A stretch of 22,230 nucleotides of DNA, taken from the NCBI GenBank assembly GCA_002382605.1, contig DFYG01000102.1, positions 1-22,230 of the forward strand. The letters are read 5' to 3'. A program made the translations under genes and the position numbers. Shown here piece after piece: positions 6,658-15,130 of this stretch. How positions within the stretch are numbered: position 1 is the stretch's first letter; the number at the start of each line of letters is the position of its first letter. Source of the DNA: Synergistaceae bacterium UBA4088 (GTDB lineage Bacteria > Synergistota > Synergistia > Synergistales > Thermovirgaceae). The notes beneath the pieces were generated by a model. It saw only the letters and a list, made by a program, of their open reading frames with translations, searched no databases and was not told where the DNA came from.

Positions 6658-7869
6658 TTGAATGATCTTATCGAAACCCTCTTGAGCCGTTCAGCCAGAA
6701 ACATCAAACCTTCTCCCATCAGGGAAATTCTTCACGTCATCAGACAACCAGGCATGATATCCTTCGCTGGAGGGATGCCGGACCCGGATATTTTTCCAGT
6801 GGCCCAGTTTTATGAGGCATCTTCCATAATCGCCCGTGAGGGGAAGGATATTCTCCAGTACGGAACCACCGAAGGCTACCCGCCGCTCAAGGATTTTCTC
6901 AGCACGTGGAATACCCCGAAGATGGGAAGAAAGATCCAGCCTGATGAGATCCTCATAACAACAGGATCCAGCCAGGTCATCGACCTTCTCAGCTGGGCGC
7001 TCCTCGACGAGGGGGACTACGTTGTCTGCGAAGAACCTACGTTCCTCGGGGCGACAGGAACGATGCACAACCACGGCGCAAAGTTTCTGACTGTTCCATG
7101 CGACGAAGACGGTATGATGGTGGACCTCCTTCCGGACATCATTGAGAAAGCGATCTCGGAAGGGAAAAAGATCAAGTTCATCTATACGATAGTAAATTTC
7201 CACAACCCTCTGGGTTGCGATCTGTCGCTCGACCGCAGAAAAAAACTTCTCGCCATAGCGAAGGAATACGGAATAGTAATTCTCGAGGACGACCCCTATG
7301 GCCACTTGCGCTTCGAGGGCGAGGATGTTCCTTCGATATTTTCCATGGACAGGGACGGACTCGTGATCTTTGCCTGCAGCTTCTCCAAGATACTCGCTCC
7401 GGGCACGCGGGTTGCATGGTGCGCCGGCAACAGGGACCTGATAAGAAAGATGGCTATCTTCAAGCAGGGCATAGACACCTGCACCAGCGTCGTTGCGCAG
7501 TCCATCGTCTATGAGTATTGCAGACTCGGCCATCTCGAAGCGTTTCTTCCAAAGATCATAGAACACTACCGGAAAAAGAGGGATCAAATGGAGGCGGCAC
7601 TGAACACGCATCTTCCCCTGGACAAGATCTCGTGGCTGAAACCCAAGGGGGGGTTCTTCTACTGGATGACCACCGCCCCCGGAATACCTGCTGACAAACT
7701 CCTGCAAAGAGCATTGGAAAAAAAGGTAGCATTCGTTCTCGGCAACGCCTTCTATCCCACAGGTGTCGGGGGAACAAACAATTTCAGGATGTGCTTCACG
7801 TTCGCCTCCCCCGAGATGACCGAAACCGGGATCGTCAGACTCGGGGAAGCTATTCGCGAAATGATCTGA
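6658..7869 (+). CDS. PLP-dependent aminotransferase, MocR/LysN-like (class I fold)
   Basis: Cytoplasmic fold-type I aminotransferase of 403 residues. Family features, numbered from the TTG start: ISFAGGMPDPDIFP near 34, YGTTEGYPPLKDFL near 68, TTGSSQVIDLLSWALLD, the NPLG segment in NFHNPLGCDLS near 180, DDPYGHLRF near 210, and the PLP lysine in CSFSKILAPGTRVAW (about K244). This set is that of 2-aminoadipate/kynurenine-type transaminases (LysN, KAT II); the actual amino acid cannot be told. The start chosen is TTG 6658, since GGGAGG lies 8 bases before it. The ATG at 6595 lies inside the putative -10 box and would add 21 residues unlike the family. Its role is probably amino acid catabolism or transamination. 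Confidence 0.85.
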   Translation: MNDLIETLLSRSARNIKPSPIREILHVIRQPGMISFAGGMPDPDIFPVAQFYEASSIIAREGKDILQYGTTEGYPPLKDFLSTWNTPKMGRKIQPDEILITTGSSQVIDLLSWALLDEGDYVVCEEPTFLGATGTMHNHGAKFLTVPCDEDGMMVDLLPDIIEKAISEGKKIKFIYTIVNFHNPLGCDLSLDRRKKLLAIAKEYGIVILEDDPYGHLRFEGEDVPSIFSMDRDGLVIFACSFSKILAPGTRVAWCAGNRDLIRKMAIFKQGIDTCTSVVAQSIVYEYCRLGHLEAFLPKIIEHYRKKRDQMEAALNTHLPLDKISWLKPKGGFFYWMTTAPGIPADKLLQRALEKKVAFVLGNAFYPTGVGGTNNFRMCFTFASPEMTETGIVRLGEAIREMI

Positions 7870-7924
7870 AGCCCGGTCTGCCAGAGACCGGCAATACGCA
7901 TTTCAGGCGTATGCATGATCTGAA
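7861..7924 (+). repeat. Double hairpin bracketed by a 10-bp direct repeat
   Basis: ATGATCTGAA occurs at 7861-7870, where it contains the aminotransferase stop codon, and again at 7915-7924. Between the copies are two adjacent hairpins: CCGGTCT/AGACCGG (7873-7879, 7885-7891) and ATACGC/GCGTAT (7894-7899, 7907-7912). No T-run follows, so it is not an ordinary terminator. It may process or stabilise the mRNA, or be a small insertion with a duplicated flank. Confidence 0.6.
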
Positions 7925-7955
7925 CATCTTGGGATCACGGGAAAGGATTTGTCTT

Positions 7956-9320
7956 ATGGATGGGCTGATCGCCGCCATATCTACGGCATGGGGTGAATCG
8001 GGAATTGCCATCATCCGTGTTTCGGGTGAAGGTTCAAGGGATCTGGTTGATGGATTTTTCAGGGGCGGGGCTGCTCTTGCGCAGACTCCGCCCCGTTTTA
8101 TGAAACATGGATTCATGGTGGATCAGGACGGGCAGGATATAGACGAGGTCCTCACGGTCTGGTTCAAGGGCCCAAATAGTTATACGGGAGAGGAATCCGC
8201 CGAGATCCACTGTCATGGCGGCACTGTTGCCGCCAGAAAATGTCTGGAGCGATGTCTTGCTCTTGGGGCAAGAATGGCCCTGCCGGGTGAATACACGCGT
8301 CGAGCCTTCCTTAACGGAAGGCTCGACCTGGCACAGGCGGAATCAGTCATTGGAATCATCCGGGCGCGTTCCGACGAATCACTGAAAGCCGCTGTCAAAT
8401 GCCTCCGTGGATCCCTTTCGAAAAGGATCGAAGAGATCCATGAGGAGATGCTGGAGATATCAGCTCTCGGTGAAGCAAACCTCGATCACCCGGAAGAGGA
8501 TGTCCCGCCCCTCGACGCCTGTGCTTTTTCAAAACGTGTTGCGTTGATCGGGGAAAAACTGGGACTTCTCCTCTCCTCCGTCCGCTCGGGAAGGTTTCTC
8601 AGGGAGGGGATCCGTGTCGCGATAACCGGGAGACCCAATGTCGGCAAGTCGTCGCTCATGAACGCCTTTCTGGAGGAATCAAGGTCGATAGTTACATCAA
8701 TGCCCGGCACCACCAGAGACATTATTGAAGAGGTTATGACCCATAAGGGTATTCCTCTAAGACTTGTAGATACGGCAGGTTTAAGATCTCCCCGGGATGA
8801 TGCCGAGAAGGAAGGGGTTTCGAGAGCAAGGGCGGCGATCAAAGAGGCCGATATAAGGATATGGGTTATTGACGGAAGCGAGGATATCACTGGAGAGGAT
8901 ATCGAAATTTCAGAAGAACTCCGGAAGACATGCCATGTTGTCGCTATCAACAAATCCGACCTTCCCCCGGTGGTGACGGAATCAACGATAAGGAAGATAC
9001 TCCCCATGGCGAACGTCATTATCATTTCGGCGGCGACCGGGGCAGGAATCGAGGAGCTGAAGGATCTCGTCCTTCTTTCTGTTGCGGGAATGACATCGCT
9101 GGACGAGGATCTCAACACGACCGAACGCCAGGTCGAGGAGATGAAAAGAGCCATGGAATTAATCATCCAGAGCCTCGATGCTCTGGATGCAGGAACGGGC
9201 CTGGATGCGGCACTGGATTCCTTCAGCGAAGCCCGTACATGTATCGGCAGAATTCTTGGGGTTTCTTCAAGCGAGTCTCTTCTGGACAGAATATTCTCCA
9301 GTTTTTGCATCGGGAAGTAG
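7956..9320 (+). CDS. mnmE: tRNA modification GTPase MnmE
   Basis: With MnmG, MnmE modifies the wobble uridine (mnm5U or cmnm5U) of several tRNAs. The N-terminal folate-binding domain carries the usual MDGLIAAISTAWGESGIAII and the GPNSYTGEE, EIHCHGG, PGEYTRRAFLNGRLDLAQAE motifs. The inserted G domain has GRPNVGKSS (225-233), the switch segment PGTTRD, DTAG (272-275) and NKSD (332-335). The protein ends with the catalytic CIGK (451-454). The 454-residue length is normal. The start is ATG 7956, with AAAGGA 8 bases upstream; the longer open frame to the left overlaps the aminotransferase end and the hairpins and has no homology. The tautomerase gene follows within 40 bases. Confidence 0.95.
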   Translation: MDGLIAAISTAWGESGIAIIRVSGEGSRDLVDGFFRGGAALAQTPPRFMKHGFMVDQDGQDIDEVLTVWFKGPNSYTGEESAEIHCHGGTVAARKCLERCLALGARMALPGEYTRRAFLNGRLDLAQAESVIGIIRARSDESLKAAVKCLRGSLSKRIEEIHEEMLEISALGEANLDHPEEDVPPLDACAFSKRVALIGEKLGLLLSSVRSGRFLREGIRVAITGRPNVGKSSLMNAFLEESRSIVTSMPGTTRDIIEEVMTHKGIPLRLVDTAGLRSPRDDAEKEGVSRARAAIKEADIRIWVIDGSEDITGEDIEISEELRKTCHVVAINKSDLPPVVTESTIRKILPMANVIIISAATGAGIEELKDLVLLSVAGMTSLDEDLNTTERQVEEMKRAMELIIQSLDALDAGTGLDAALDSFSEARTCIGRILGVSSSESLLDRIFSSFCIGK

Positions 9321-9358
9321 CCTTGCCCGATATTTCAGTACAAAAGGGAGGAAGCGAA

Positions 9359-9550
9359 ATGCCGATAGTACAGGTACACCTGCTGGAAGGACGTTCCCGG
9401 GAACAGAAGAAGGATCTCGTAAAAGAGATGACAGCTTCAATATGCTCATCTCTTGGAGTGAGGCCAGAACAGGTAAGGATCATACTTTCCGAGATGAACC
9501 CGGATGAATATTCCGTTGGCGGGGAACTCTTTTCCGAGAAAAGATCCTGA
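9359..9550 (+). CDS. 4-oxalocrotonate tautomerase family protein
   Basis: A 63-residue protein with the short 4-OT pattern: MPIVQVHLLEGRSREQK, LVKEMTASICSSLGV, then VRIILSEMNPDEYSVGG. Proline 2 becomes the N-terminal catalytic base after loss of Met, and the arginines at 12 and 40 are family-like. Members are small oligomers in the cytoplasm that tautomerise enol-keto acids; the substrate is unknown outside catabolic operons. GGGAGGA lies 7 bases before the ATG. It lies 38 bases downstream of mnmE on the same strand, so cotranscription is likely, but no functional link is known to me. Confidence 0.88.
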   Translation: MPIVQVHLLEGRSREQKKDLVKEMTASICSSLGVRPEQVRIILSEMNPDEYSVGGELFSEKRS

Positions 9551-9576
9551 AAATATCCACCTGAACGGAACGTAAT

Positions 9577-10440
9577 TCAGTTACGCCAGCGTCGGTGCAT
9601 CCAGAGCCATTGCTCCGGCGCCTTTTTTATTATGCTCTCAGTCCAGCGATTAGCCGCTGAAGTCATCTCCAGAACTTTTTCCTCTCGCGTTCCGGAAGGA
9701 GGTTCATTGATGGGAGGTCCTATCTCCATCCTGTAACTGAAAGAACCTAGCCGGAAGGCGGCGACTGGAACAAGAGGCACGTCCGCCAGGATCGCGAAGC
9801 TCGCCGGGCCGCTCGCGGTACCGCACTCCTTCCCGAAGAATGGTATCCTTAAAGCACCTCTGCCGCCCCAGTTCTGATCACCGGCCACCACGACCATTTT
9901 ACCCTCCTTCAGGCGCTTGACCGGCTCCCGGAGCATAAACCGCTTCGGGATCGGTTTACCTCCTATGTTCTTTCTGTATCTGTCTATCAGCTCAGCCAGT
10001 CCGGGATCGCTCGGGTTCTGGATCACCCCGTAAACGGGGAATCCGTTCTGAACGAGCCATGCGGCCATCAGTTCCCAGTTGCCGAAGTGAGACATCAGCA
10101 GAACCGCACCTTTCCCTGCTGAGATCTGCCGATCCAGGTACTCTTTCCCCTCACATTCGACAAACCACTTGAGGACAATTGAAGGATCATTCTGGACAGC
10201 AAGATATTCCGCCAGGATCGAGGCAAAATGCCTGTATACTCTAGAAAGATTTTTCCTGCGCCAGGCTGGGGTCGAGTCAGGAAAGGCGGTCTCCATGTTG
10301 GCAATAGCTACCGAACGGCGCGGGCGGATCACACATAAAATTGCATAAACGCTACCGGATACCAGGGATGCTCGCCATCCTGGCCGGATCCATTTTCTTA
10401 TCCCGTCCAGAACTCTTGCCTGTAATGACATTTTTTTCAA
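9577..10440 (-). CDS. LpxL/HtrB-like lysophospholipid (lipid A) acyltransferase
   Basis: An inner-membrane-associated acyltransferase of the LPLAT superfamily, 287 residues, near the usual 290-310. Seen: an N-terminal hydrophobic segment (ASLVSGSVYAILCVI, 24-38), RRKNLSRVYRHFASILAEY, the HX4E catalytic motif HFGNWE (118-123), GDQNWGGRGALRIPFFG for acyl-acceptor binding, and the terminal EQWLWMHRRWRN so typical of LpxL-type enzymes. It would add a secondary fatty acid to lipid A or a related glycolipid, implying an outer membrane. The start is either TTG 10438-10440, with GAGG 4 bases before it, or ATG 10431. Both are imperfect. The 6-base gap to tyrS indicates cotranscription. Confidence 0.85.
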   Translation of the reverse strand: MKKMSLQARVLDGIRKWIRPGWRASLVSGSVYAILCVIRPRRSVAIANMETAFPDSTPAWRRKNLSRVYRHFASILAEYLAVQNDPSIVLKWFVECEGKEYLDRQISAGKGAVLLMSHFGNWELMAAWLVQNGFPVYGVIQNPSDPGLAELIDRYRKNIGGKPIPKRFMLREPVKRLKEGKMVVVAGDQNWGGRGALRIPFFGKECGTASGPASFAILADVPLVPVAAFRLGSFSYRMEIGPPINEPPSGTREEKVLEMTSAANRWTESIIKKAPEQWLWMHRRWRN

Positions 10441-10446
10441 AAAACC

Positions 10447-11724
10447 TCAGACCTTTGTCGCGGCAAAGAACCGCTTTTTTCCCAGTCTGAAGAAGAGATG
10501 CCTTCCCTCAAGCAGGTCTTCGTCGGTTATCTCCCCCGAGGCCTCAAGCCGCCTTCCGTTGAGATAGACGCCTCCCCCCAGGATCAGTCTCCTGGCCTCG
10601 CTCTTGCTTGCACAGGCACCCGCCTCTGCAAGGACGTCGGACACAGATAACTTTGCCGCGTCGGTGAAAGTTCCCGACGGAACTTCGTTCATAAGAATAT
10701 CCAGCATTTCGGGCGTAAGTTCGGAAGGCTCGAAGCCATCACCGAAAAGGATGGCGCTGGCCCTTTCTGCTGCCCTTGCGGCCTGATCTCCATGGACCAT
10801 CGAGGTAACCTCCATTGCGAGCCTTCTCTGTCCCTGCCTGCGTTCCGGTCTGGATGCATGCTCCTCCATTGTCCCTCTGATATCATCCAGGGGAAGAAAA
10901 GTGAACAGTTTGAGAAGTTTCTCCAAATCCCTGTCATCCGTGTTCATCCAGAACTGGTAGAACTTGTAGGGCGAAGTCCTTTCCGGTGAAAGCCAGACCG
11001 TCCCCCCCTCGGTCTTGCCGAACTTCTGCCCCGAAGCGCTCAGAAGCAGCGGGTAGGTTATTCCGAAAGCCTGGCCACCCGTTTTTTTTCTTATAAGATC
11101 TATCCCTGCGATTATGTTCCCCTGCTGGTCATTTCCGCCCATCTGAAGTTTGCATGCGAAATTCTCGAAAAGGTGGCAGAAGTCGAAGGCCTGCAGGAGC
11201 ATGTACGAGAATTCCGTGTACGAGATCGTCTTTTCGGGATCGTCGAGGCGGCTTTTGACATATTCCCGCCCTATCATGTAATTAACACTGAAGTGTTTGC
11301 CGGTGTCCCTCAGAAACTCCAGAAGGGTCTGCTTCCCCAGCCAGTCGTAGTTGTTGACTATCAGGGCAGAGTTGTCGCCGCAGTCAAAATCGAGGAATTG
11401 CCCCAACTGTTGCTTGACCGTGACAAGATTTTTGCCGACCTGTTCCAGGGTCAGCAGATTACGCTCCCTGCTCTTTCCGGAGGGATCACCGATCAGTCCG
11501 GTACCCATACCTGCTATTGCAATGGGCCTGTGTCCGAATCGCTGCATCCAGGCGAGTCCCATCATCGGTATAAGGTGGCCGACATGCAGGCTGTCTGCAG
11601 TGGGGTCAAAACCTATGTACCCCGTGACCATTTCATCTTCGAAAAGTCTGGAAAGTTCCTCTGGATGGCTGCACCATTCCACGCAGCCACGATCCATCAT
11701 TACCTCAAGGGGATTAACCACCAT
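10447..11724 (-). CDS. tyrS: Tyrosyl-tRNA synthetase
   Basis: Charges tRNA-Tyr in the cytoplasm. The class I signature appears as HVGH (47-50) within YIGFDPTADSLHVGHLIP, and the KMSKS equivalent as KFGKT (234-238), the usual bacterial TyrRS form. Tyrosine-pocket residues lie in MGGNDQQGNIIAG, and an S4 RNA-binding domain closes the protein (ARRLILGGGVYLNGRRL). The length of 425 is standard. The start is ATG 11724, with GGGAGGA 6 bases upstream; an upstream in-frame start would only add 14 unrelated residues and overlap the preceding gene. It lies 38 bases after the uncharacterised secreted protein gene. No T-box leader is visible upstream. Confidence 0.95.
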   Translation of the reverse strand: MVVNPLEVMMDRGCVEWCSHPEELSRLFEDEMVTGYIGFDPTADSLHVGHLIPMMGLAWMQRFGHRPIAIAGMGTGLIGDPSGKSRERNLLTLEQVGKNLVTVKQQLGQFLDFDCGDNSALIVNNYDWLGKQTLLEFLRDTGKHFSVNYMIGREYVKSRLDDPEKTISYTEFSYMLLQAFDFCHLFENFACKLQMGGNDQQGNIIAGIDLIRKKTGGQAFGITYPLLLSASGQKFGKTEGGTVWLSPERTSPYKFYQFWMNTDDRDLEKLLKLFTFLPLDDIRGTMEEHASRPERRQGQRRLAMEVTSMVHGDQAARAAERASAILFGDGFEPSELTPEMLDILMNEVPSGTFTDAAKLSVSDVLAEAGACASKSEARRLILGGGVYLNGRRLEASGEITDEDLLEGRHLFFRLGKKRFFAATKV

Positions 11725-11762
11725 TGCAACTCCTCCCGGGAATTCTGTGTCGGATCCATAGA

Positions 11763-13259
11763 TCACTCTTCAGGGGATACAGCGCCAATCCAGTGGCCTC
11801 TCCCGGATCCAATATCGTGCATGACCATTGAAACTCTTCCAAGTGAACGCATTTCATCAGCCGCATCGAGGATCTCCTCCGGGGTGGCGGAGCCCTTTAC
11901 TCCGAACCTGTCGGCAAGATTGCCGATCTTGGCAAGGTTTTCAAGAGCGTCAGCCATCTTCGGGAAATCGGCATACATCCACATAAGTGCTTTTTGTCCA
12001 CCCAGATCGACAACCCGGGAAACCGGGAACTGATCACCTAGCGATGAATTTGAGATAACTCCGGCAATGGCGAGATCTTCGCGTGCCGCCGCAACAATAG
12101 AAAGAGGGACAGTAAGCATCCCTCCAGCCGGAAAGCCTTCCATCGGTTTCGGATTTAACCCAAATCCGGCCCATTTGCTCGCCCAAAGACCCTCAACCCA
12201 TTTGATCCCTTCCCCTCCCCTGTCCGGGAGCTGAGCAAGAAGGCCGGGAAGACTGAACAGGAACATCCTGCTCTGGCCTCCAACCGTCACTATCATGGGG
12301 CCTGGAAGAAGCCCCGCCAGAGATTCCCTGTCAAGACCGGAATCCATTATCCAGCCCGGAATATCAAAATCTTCATCAGCCAACTCTTCCACGCCTTCAG
12401 GAACCGATAACCCGGCCGCCGCGATGAGAGGATCGGGCAGATAGACCTGCTGTTTCCAATCATTGGGGACAAGCCTTGCGCGGATATTTTCCGGGATCCA
12501 CTCCAGCAGACCGTCAATTTTCCAGGCGATCTCCCCGCTCTCTCCGTGGCTGCTCCATGCGATCTCGCCGCCGATCGGCGCATCCGGAGCTTCAATTCCC
12601 CTGACAGATGCGATCTGGGCCAGAAAATGTCCGTCAAACAGTCTCAAATGGGCGGGCCAGGATCTCTCAACGGAAAATTCGGTATCGATACCCTCCTCGC
12701 TCCCAGAAAAGACCCGGAACATTTTTTCAACCCCATCAGTGGAAAGAGACGCCATCAGAAGATCTCCTTCCATCCGTACACTCAGGGCAAGTTTCCCGCT
12801 GCCTGCGGAGAGTTGAAGAAAGCCCTCCCTGTCCGAAGGCGCAAGGGCAAGCCCGGAAGACTGTTCCAGCCATAGAACAGGAAGCTTTCCGGCTTTCAGA
12901 TCAGCAGCCATCTCCCCGGGGAGAAGAAAGCAGCCATAAAAGACAGGTTCATTCGAGTTCCATGCCACGACAGCGGCCGATTTCTCAGCAAAGGAAAAGA
13001 GCGGCATCAGATCGTCGATGGCCCTGAGCATTGGCCTGCTCCCCTCTTCCGCCTTCTGGATCATCCGGGATGGAATTCCCGGCTCTATCTGGCCGGCTTC
13101 AACAACCAGGAACAGATGCGGGGACTCTGCTTCGATCGCCGGGATCGCCCGGGTTGCGTCAAAGATCTTTTCAGGAGTCTTGCCAAAAAAGAAAACTGCT
13201 CCACCGATGATACCCGCGGCCAACAGGACCGAAAACCAGAAAAACAGACCCTTACGCAT
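11763..13259 (-). CDS. Uncharacterised membrane-anchored or secreted protein
   Basis: I do not recognise the family; a distant DUF3352-like relation is possible but I cannot support it. The 498-residue product starts MRKGLFFWFSVLLAAGIIGG, a signal peptide or uncleaved anchor with no lipobox, so the rest should face the periplasm. It is acidic, has only one cysteine and no obvious catalytic motif. It alternates strand-like segments (LALSVRMEGDLLMASLSTDG), suggesting a large beta-rich domain. AAGGAGG lies 7 bases before this ATG; the ATG two codons upstream is too close to it. The start codon overlaps the stop of the broken RND gene (ATGCGTAA), so it was once translationally coupled to the pump. 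The frame itself is intact. Confidence 0.75.
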   Translation of the reverse strand: MRKGLFFWFSVLLAAGIIGGAVFFFGKTPEKIFDATRAIPAIEAESPHLFLVVEAGQIEPGIPSRMIQKAEEGSRPMLRAIDDLMPLFSFAEKSAAVVAWNSNEPVFYGCFLLPGEMAADLKAGKLPVLWLEQSSGLALAPSDREGFLQLSAGSGKLALSVRMEGDLLMASLSTDGVEKMFRVFSGSEEGIDTEFSVERSWPAHLRLFDGHFLAQIASVRGIEAPDAPIGGEIAWSSHGESGEIAWKIDGLLEWIPENIRARLVPNDWKQQVYLPDPLIAAAGLSVPEGVEELADEDFDIPGWIMDSGLDRESLAGLLPGPMIVTVGGQSRMFLFSLPGLLAQLPDRGGEGIKWVEGLWASKWAGFGLNPKPMEGFPAGGMLTVPLSIVAAAREDLAIAGVISNSSLGDQFPVSRVVDLGGQKALMWMYADFPKMADALENLAKIGNLADRFGVKGSATPEEILDAADEMRSLGRVSMVMHDIGSGRGHWIGAVSPEE

Positions 13260-14648
13260 TGTCATCCCTCCTTTTGAAACGCCCTTTCAGATCCCACACG
13301 AGTCTATAGACCGGGGGGATCAGGAAAACCGCCATGGTACCGCCAGCAAAAGGCCTCCTATCAAAACAATTGCAAGAGGAGCGCGATATTGCCCGCCGGC
13401 GCCGAGTCCCAATGCCAGCGGCAGCATTGCAACAAGTGTGGTGACATCGGGCATGATTATTGGACGGAACCTGACCCTGCACGCTTCGATAACAGCTTCG
13501 GCCGCCTTATGTCCCTTCTTCCTGACAACCTCCGCATAATCCACCACAACAATGGCATTGTTGACAACAAGCCCTACTATCATAACCAGCCCGAGAAGGC
13601 CGTAGATAGAAAGCGACGTTCCGGTCAGAAGAAGTGCCGGTATAACCCCGATCACAGAAAGCGTGATGGTAAGCATAATAACGAACGAGAAAAGATATGA
13701 CTCAAGGATACCCGCAATCATCAGGAAAGTCAGTATTATTGCCATACCGAATGCCATCAGCATCCTCTGGAAGTTTTCCTGTATGTTCTGCATCTCTCTC
13801 TTTATCAGGAAACGATATCCGGCAGGAAGGTCGATCTCCTCCATCCTGGGATTTATATCCCGGAATACCTCTCCTACAGCTCTTCCGGCAACATCTGCTG
13901 TCACGCTGACCTTACGCTGACGGTCAACCCGGTAAATAGCTGTCGGTGACGGCTCGGTAATGACGTCCGTGAGTTCTCCGACCGGGACGAATCCTGAAGG
14001 TGTCCACATGGGCAGGTACGGAACACGGGAAGATGATTCTATCCACCTGTCGGAAAGTTTGACCAGAATATCGCATTCGTATCCTTTTTCCCTGAAGACT
14101 CCCGCCTCGATACCGGTTAGATAGCCCCTGAGATCCTCTGCCACCAGGGAGAGTGTGACACCCATGGAAGAGAGCCGGTATTGATCAGGTGTTATCCTGA
14201 GCTCGAACCTTCCTACCTTCCAGTCGGTATCCAGATCCGCAAGGCCGTCCACGACACGAACTACATTCCCCAGACGGGTCACGCTGCCTCCTCCAAAAGG
14301 AATTCCTATCTCCCCGAGCTCTTTCGGGGAGGAAGGCTCCCGACTATATGATGGAAGTCTCTTTGCCTGCCTGGGCGATGTTCCCCGAGGGGAGTTTAAA
14401 TTACTGTCCCTCACCAGGGTCGCAAGTCTTCTGAGGCTGAGATTATGAGCAATAAGACCCGAAGGATCGGCATCGAGATGTATCTCCCTGACTCTGCCTC
14501 CTTTTATATCGACACTTGCCATTCCTGTTATTTGCGTTATCCGCTTGGCGAACTGGTCATCAACGATATCTCTGGCCTGGTACGAGGGAAGTGTGGATTT
14601 CGCGACTATCATCATGAAAGGCTGGGCTGTTATGAAGTCTGAAGATCC
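13252..14648 (-). pseudogene. RND (HAE1/AcrB-like) efflux pump, decayed remnant
   Basis: Remnant of an inner-membrane proton-driven exporter, normally about 1,030 residues; roughly 450 codons remain. The first 130 residues correspond to the N-half porter region (FAKRITQITGMASVDIKGGR, then VTRLGNVVRVVDG). TM1 and about the first 130 residues are missing. Near 14220 the sequence jumps to the C-half porter region (ELRITPDQYRLSSMGVTL), losing the segment that should hold TM2-TM7. The last TM block follows (LVVNNAIVVVDYAEVVRKKG, RVRFRPIIMPDVTTLVAMLPL in part). The main frame ends at 13320, but TMAVFLIPPVYRLV continues in another frame to TAA 13252, consistent with one base lost in the T-run at 13348-13351. 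A second frameshift pair lies near 14397-14330. No ribosome binding site precedes the first ATG (14615). Confidence 0.88.
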
Positions 14649-15130
14649 TTAAGTCCGGCCCTGGCGGTCTTCGCGTCTGAAAGGGTCCTCTCCATCTCCT
14701 GGGAGCTTGCGCCTCCCGCGGCATGAAGGACTTTGAGGCGATCGTATCTCCTCTCCATCTCAAGCGTAATGGCCTCCTGGGCGGAGAGTCGTTCCCTGGC
14801 CGTCTTCCTGTTCAGAGTCGCGAGGATCTGTCCCTTCGCGACAGTATCACCCACATCCGCGGCGACCGAGTCAATGTACTCCTGCTGTTCGGCGGCGATC
14901 TTGACCTCTGAGGCGGCCGCAGTCTTGCCGTAAAGGGTGACCCAATGCTCCCGCGGAGAGAGAGCGACTGAAAGAACTGTAACGGGGGTCCCCTCTCTTG
15001 ACCTGATCTCAGCTATACTCACAGGAGGTTGAGGAGCAGGTTTGAAAAAAATCCTCCAGCTTGCAAAGAAAACAATTGCAACAAGAATCAATGCCCATAT
15101 CCATCGATAAGATCTTCCGTTTGTGTTCAA
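14630..15130 (-). pseudogene. HlyD/AcrA-like periplasmic adaptor, 3'-truncated
   Basis: The remnant of a membrane fusion protein linking an RND pump to an outer-membrane channel. It starts at TTG 15128-15130, with GGGGGAG 8 bases upstream, overlapping the TolC stop as TTGA. Residues 9-26 form a membrane anchor (WIWALILVAIVFFASW). The lipoyl-like strand region follows (VTLYGKTAAASEVKIAAEQQ, VGDTVAKGQILATL) and then the first half of the coiled-coil hairpin (LSAQEAITLEMERRYDRLK, GASSQEMERTLSDAKTARAG). After about 167 residues it stops at TAA 14630-14632. The second lipoyl half, beta-barrel and proximal domains, about half of a normal 350-residue adaptor, are absent. The next bases are already RND-coding in another frame, so a deletion fused the two genes. 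Confidence 0.85.

Noticed and set aside
6691..7707. A 338-codon open frame on the minus strand
   Set aside because: It is antisense to the aminotransferase, has no family motifs and no ribosome binding site, and arises from the codon bias of the true gene.
8486..9310. A 274-codon open frame on the minus strand inside mnmE
   Set aside because: It is a serine-rich shadow of the MnmE G domain, whose GTPase motifs are plainly on the plus strand.
9571..9585. Terminator hairpin between the tautomerase and lpxL-like genes
   Set aside because: The CGTAA/TTACG stem is only 5 bp and has no T-run on either strand.
13340..13360. Programmed -1 frameshift at the end of the RND gene
   Set aside because: CCTTTTG is not a canonical slippery heptamer, and the gene carries other inactivating lesions, so an ordinary indel is simpler.
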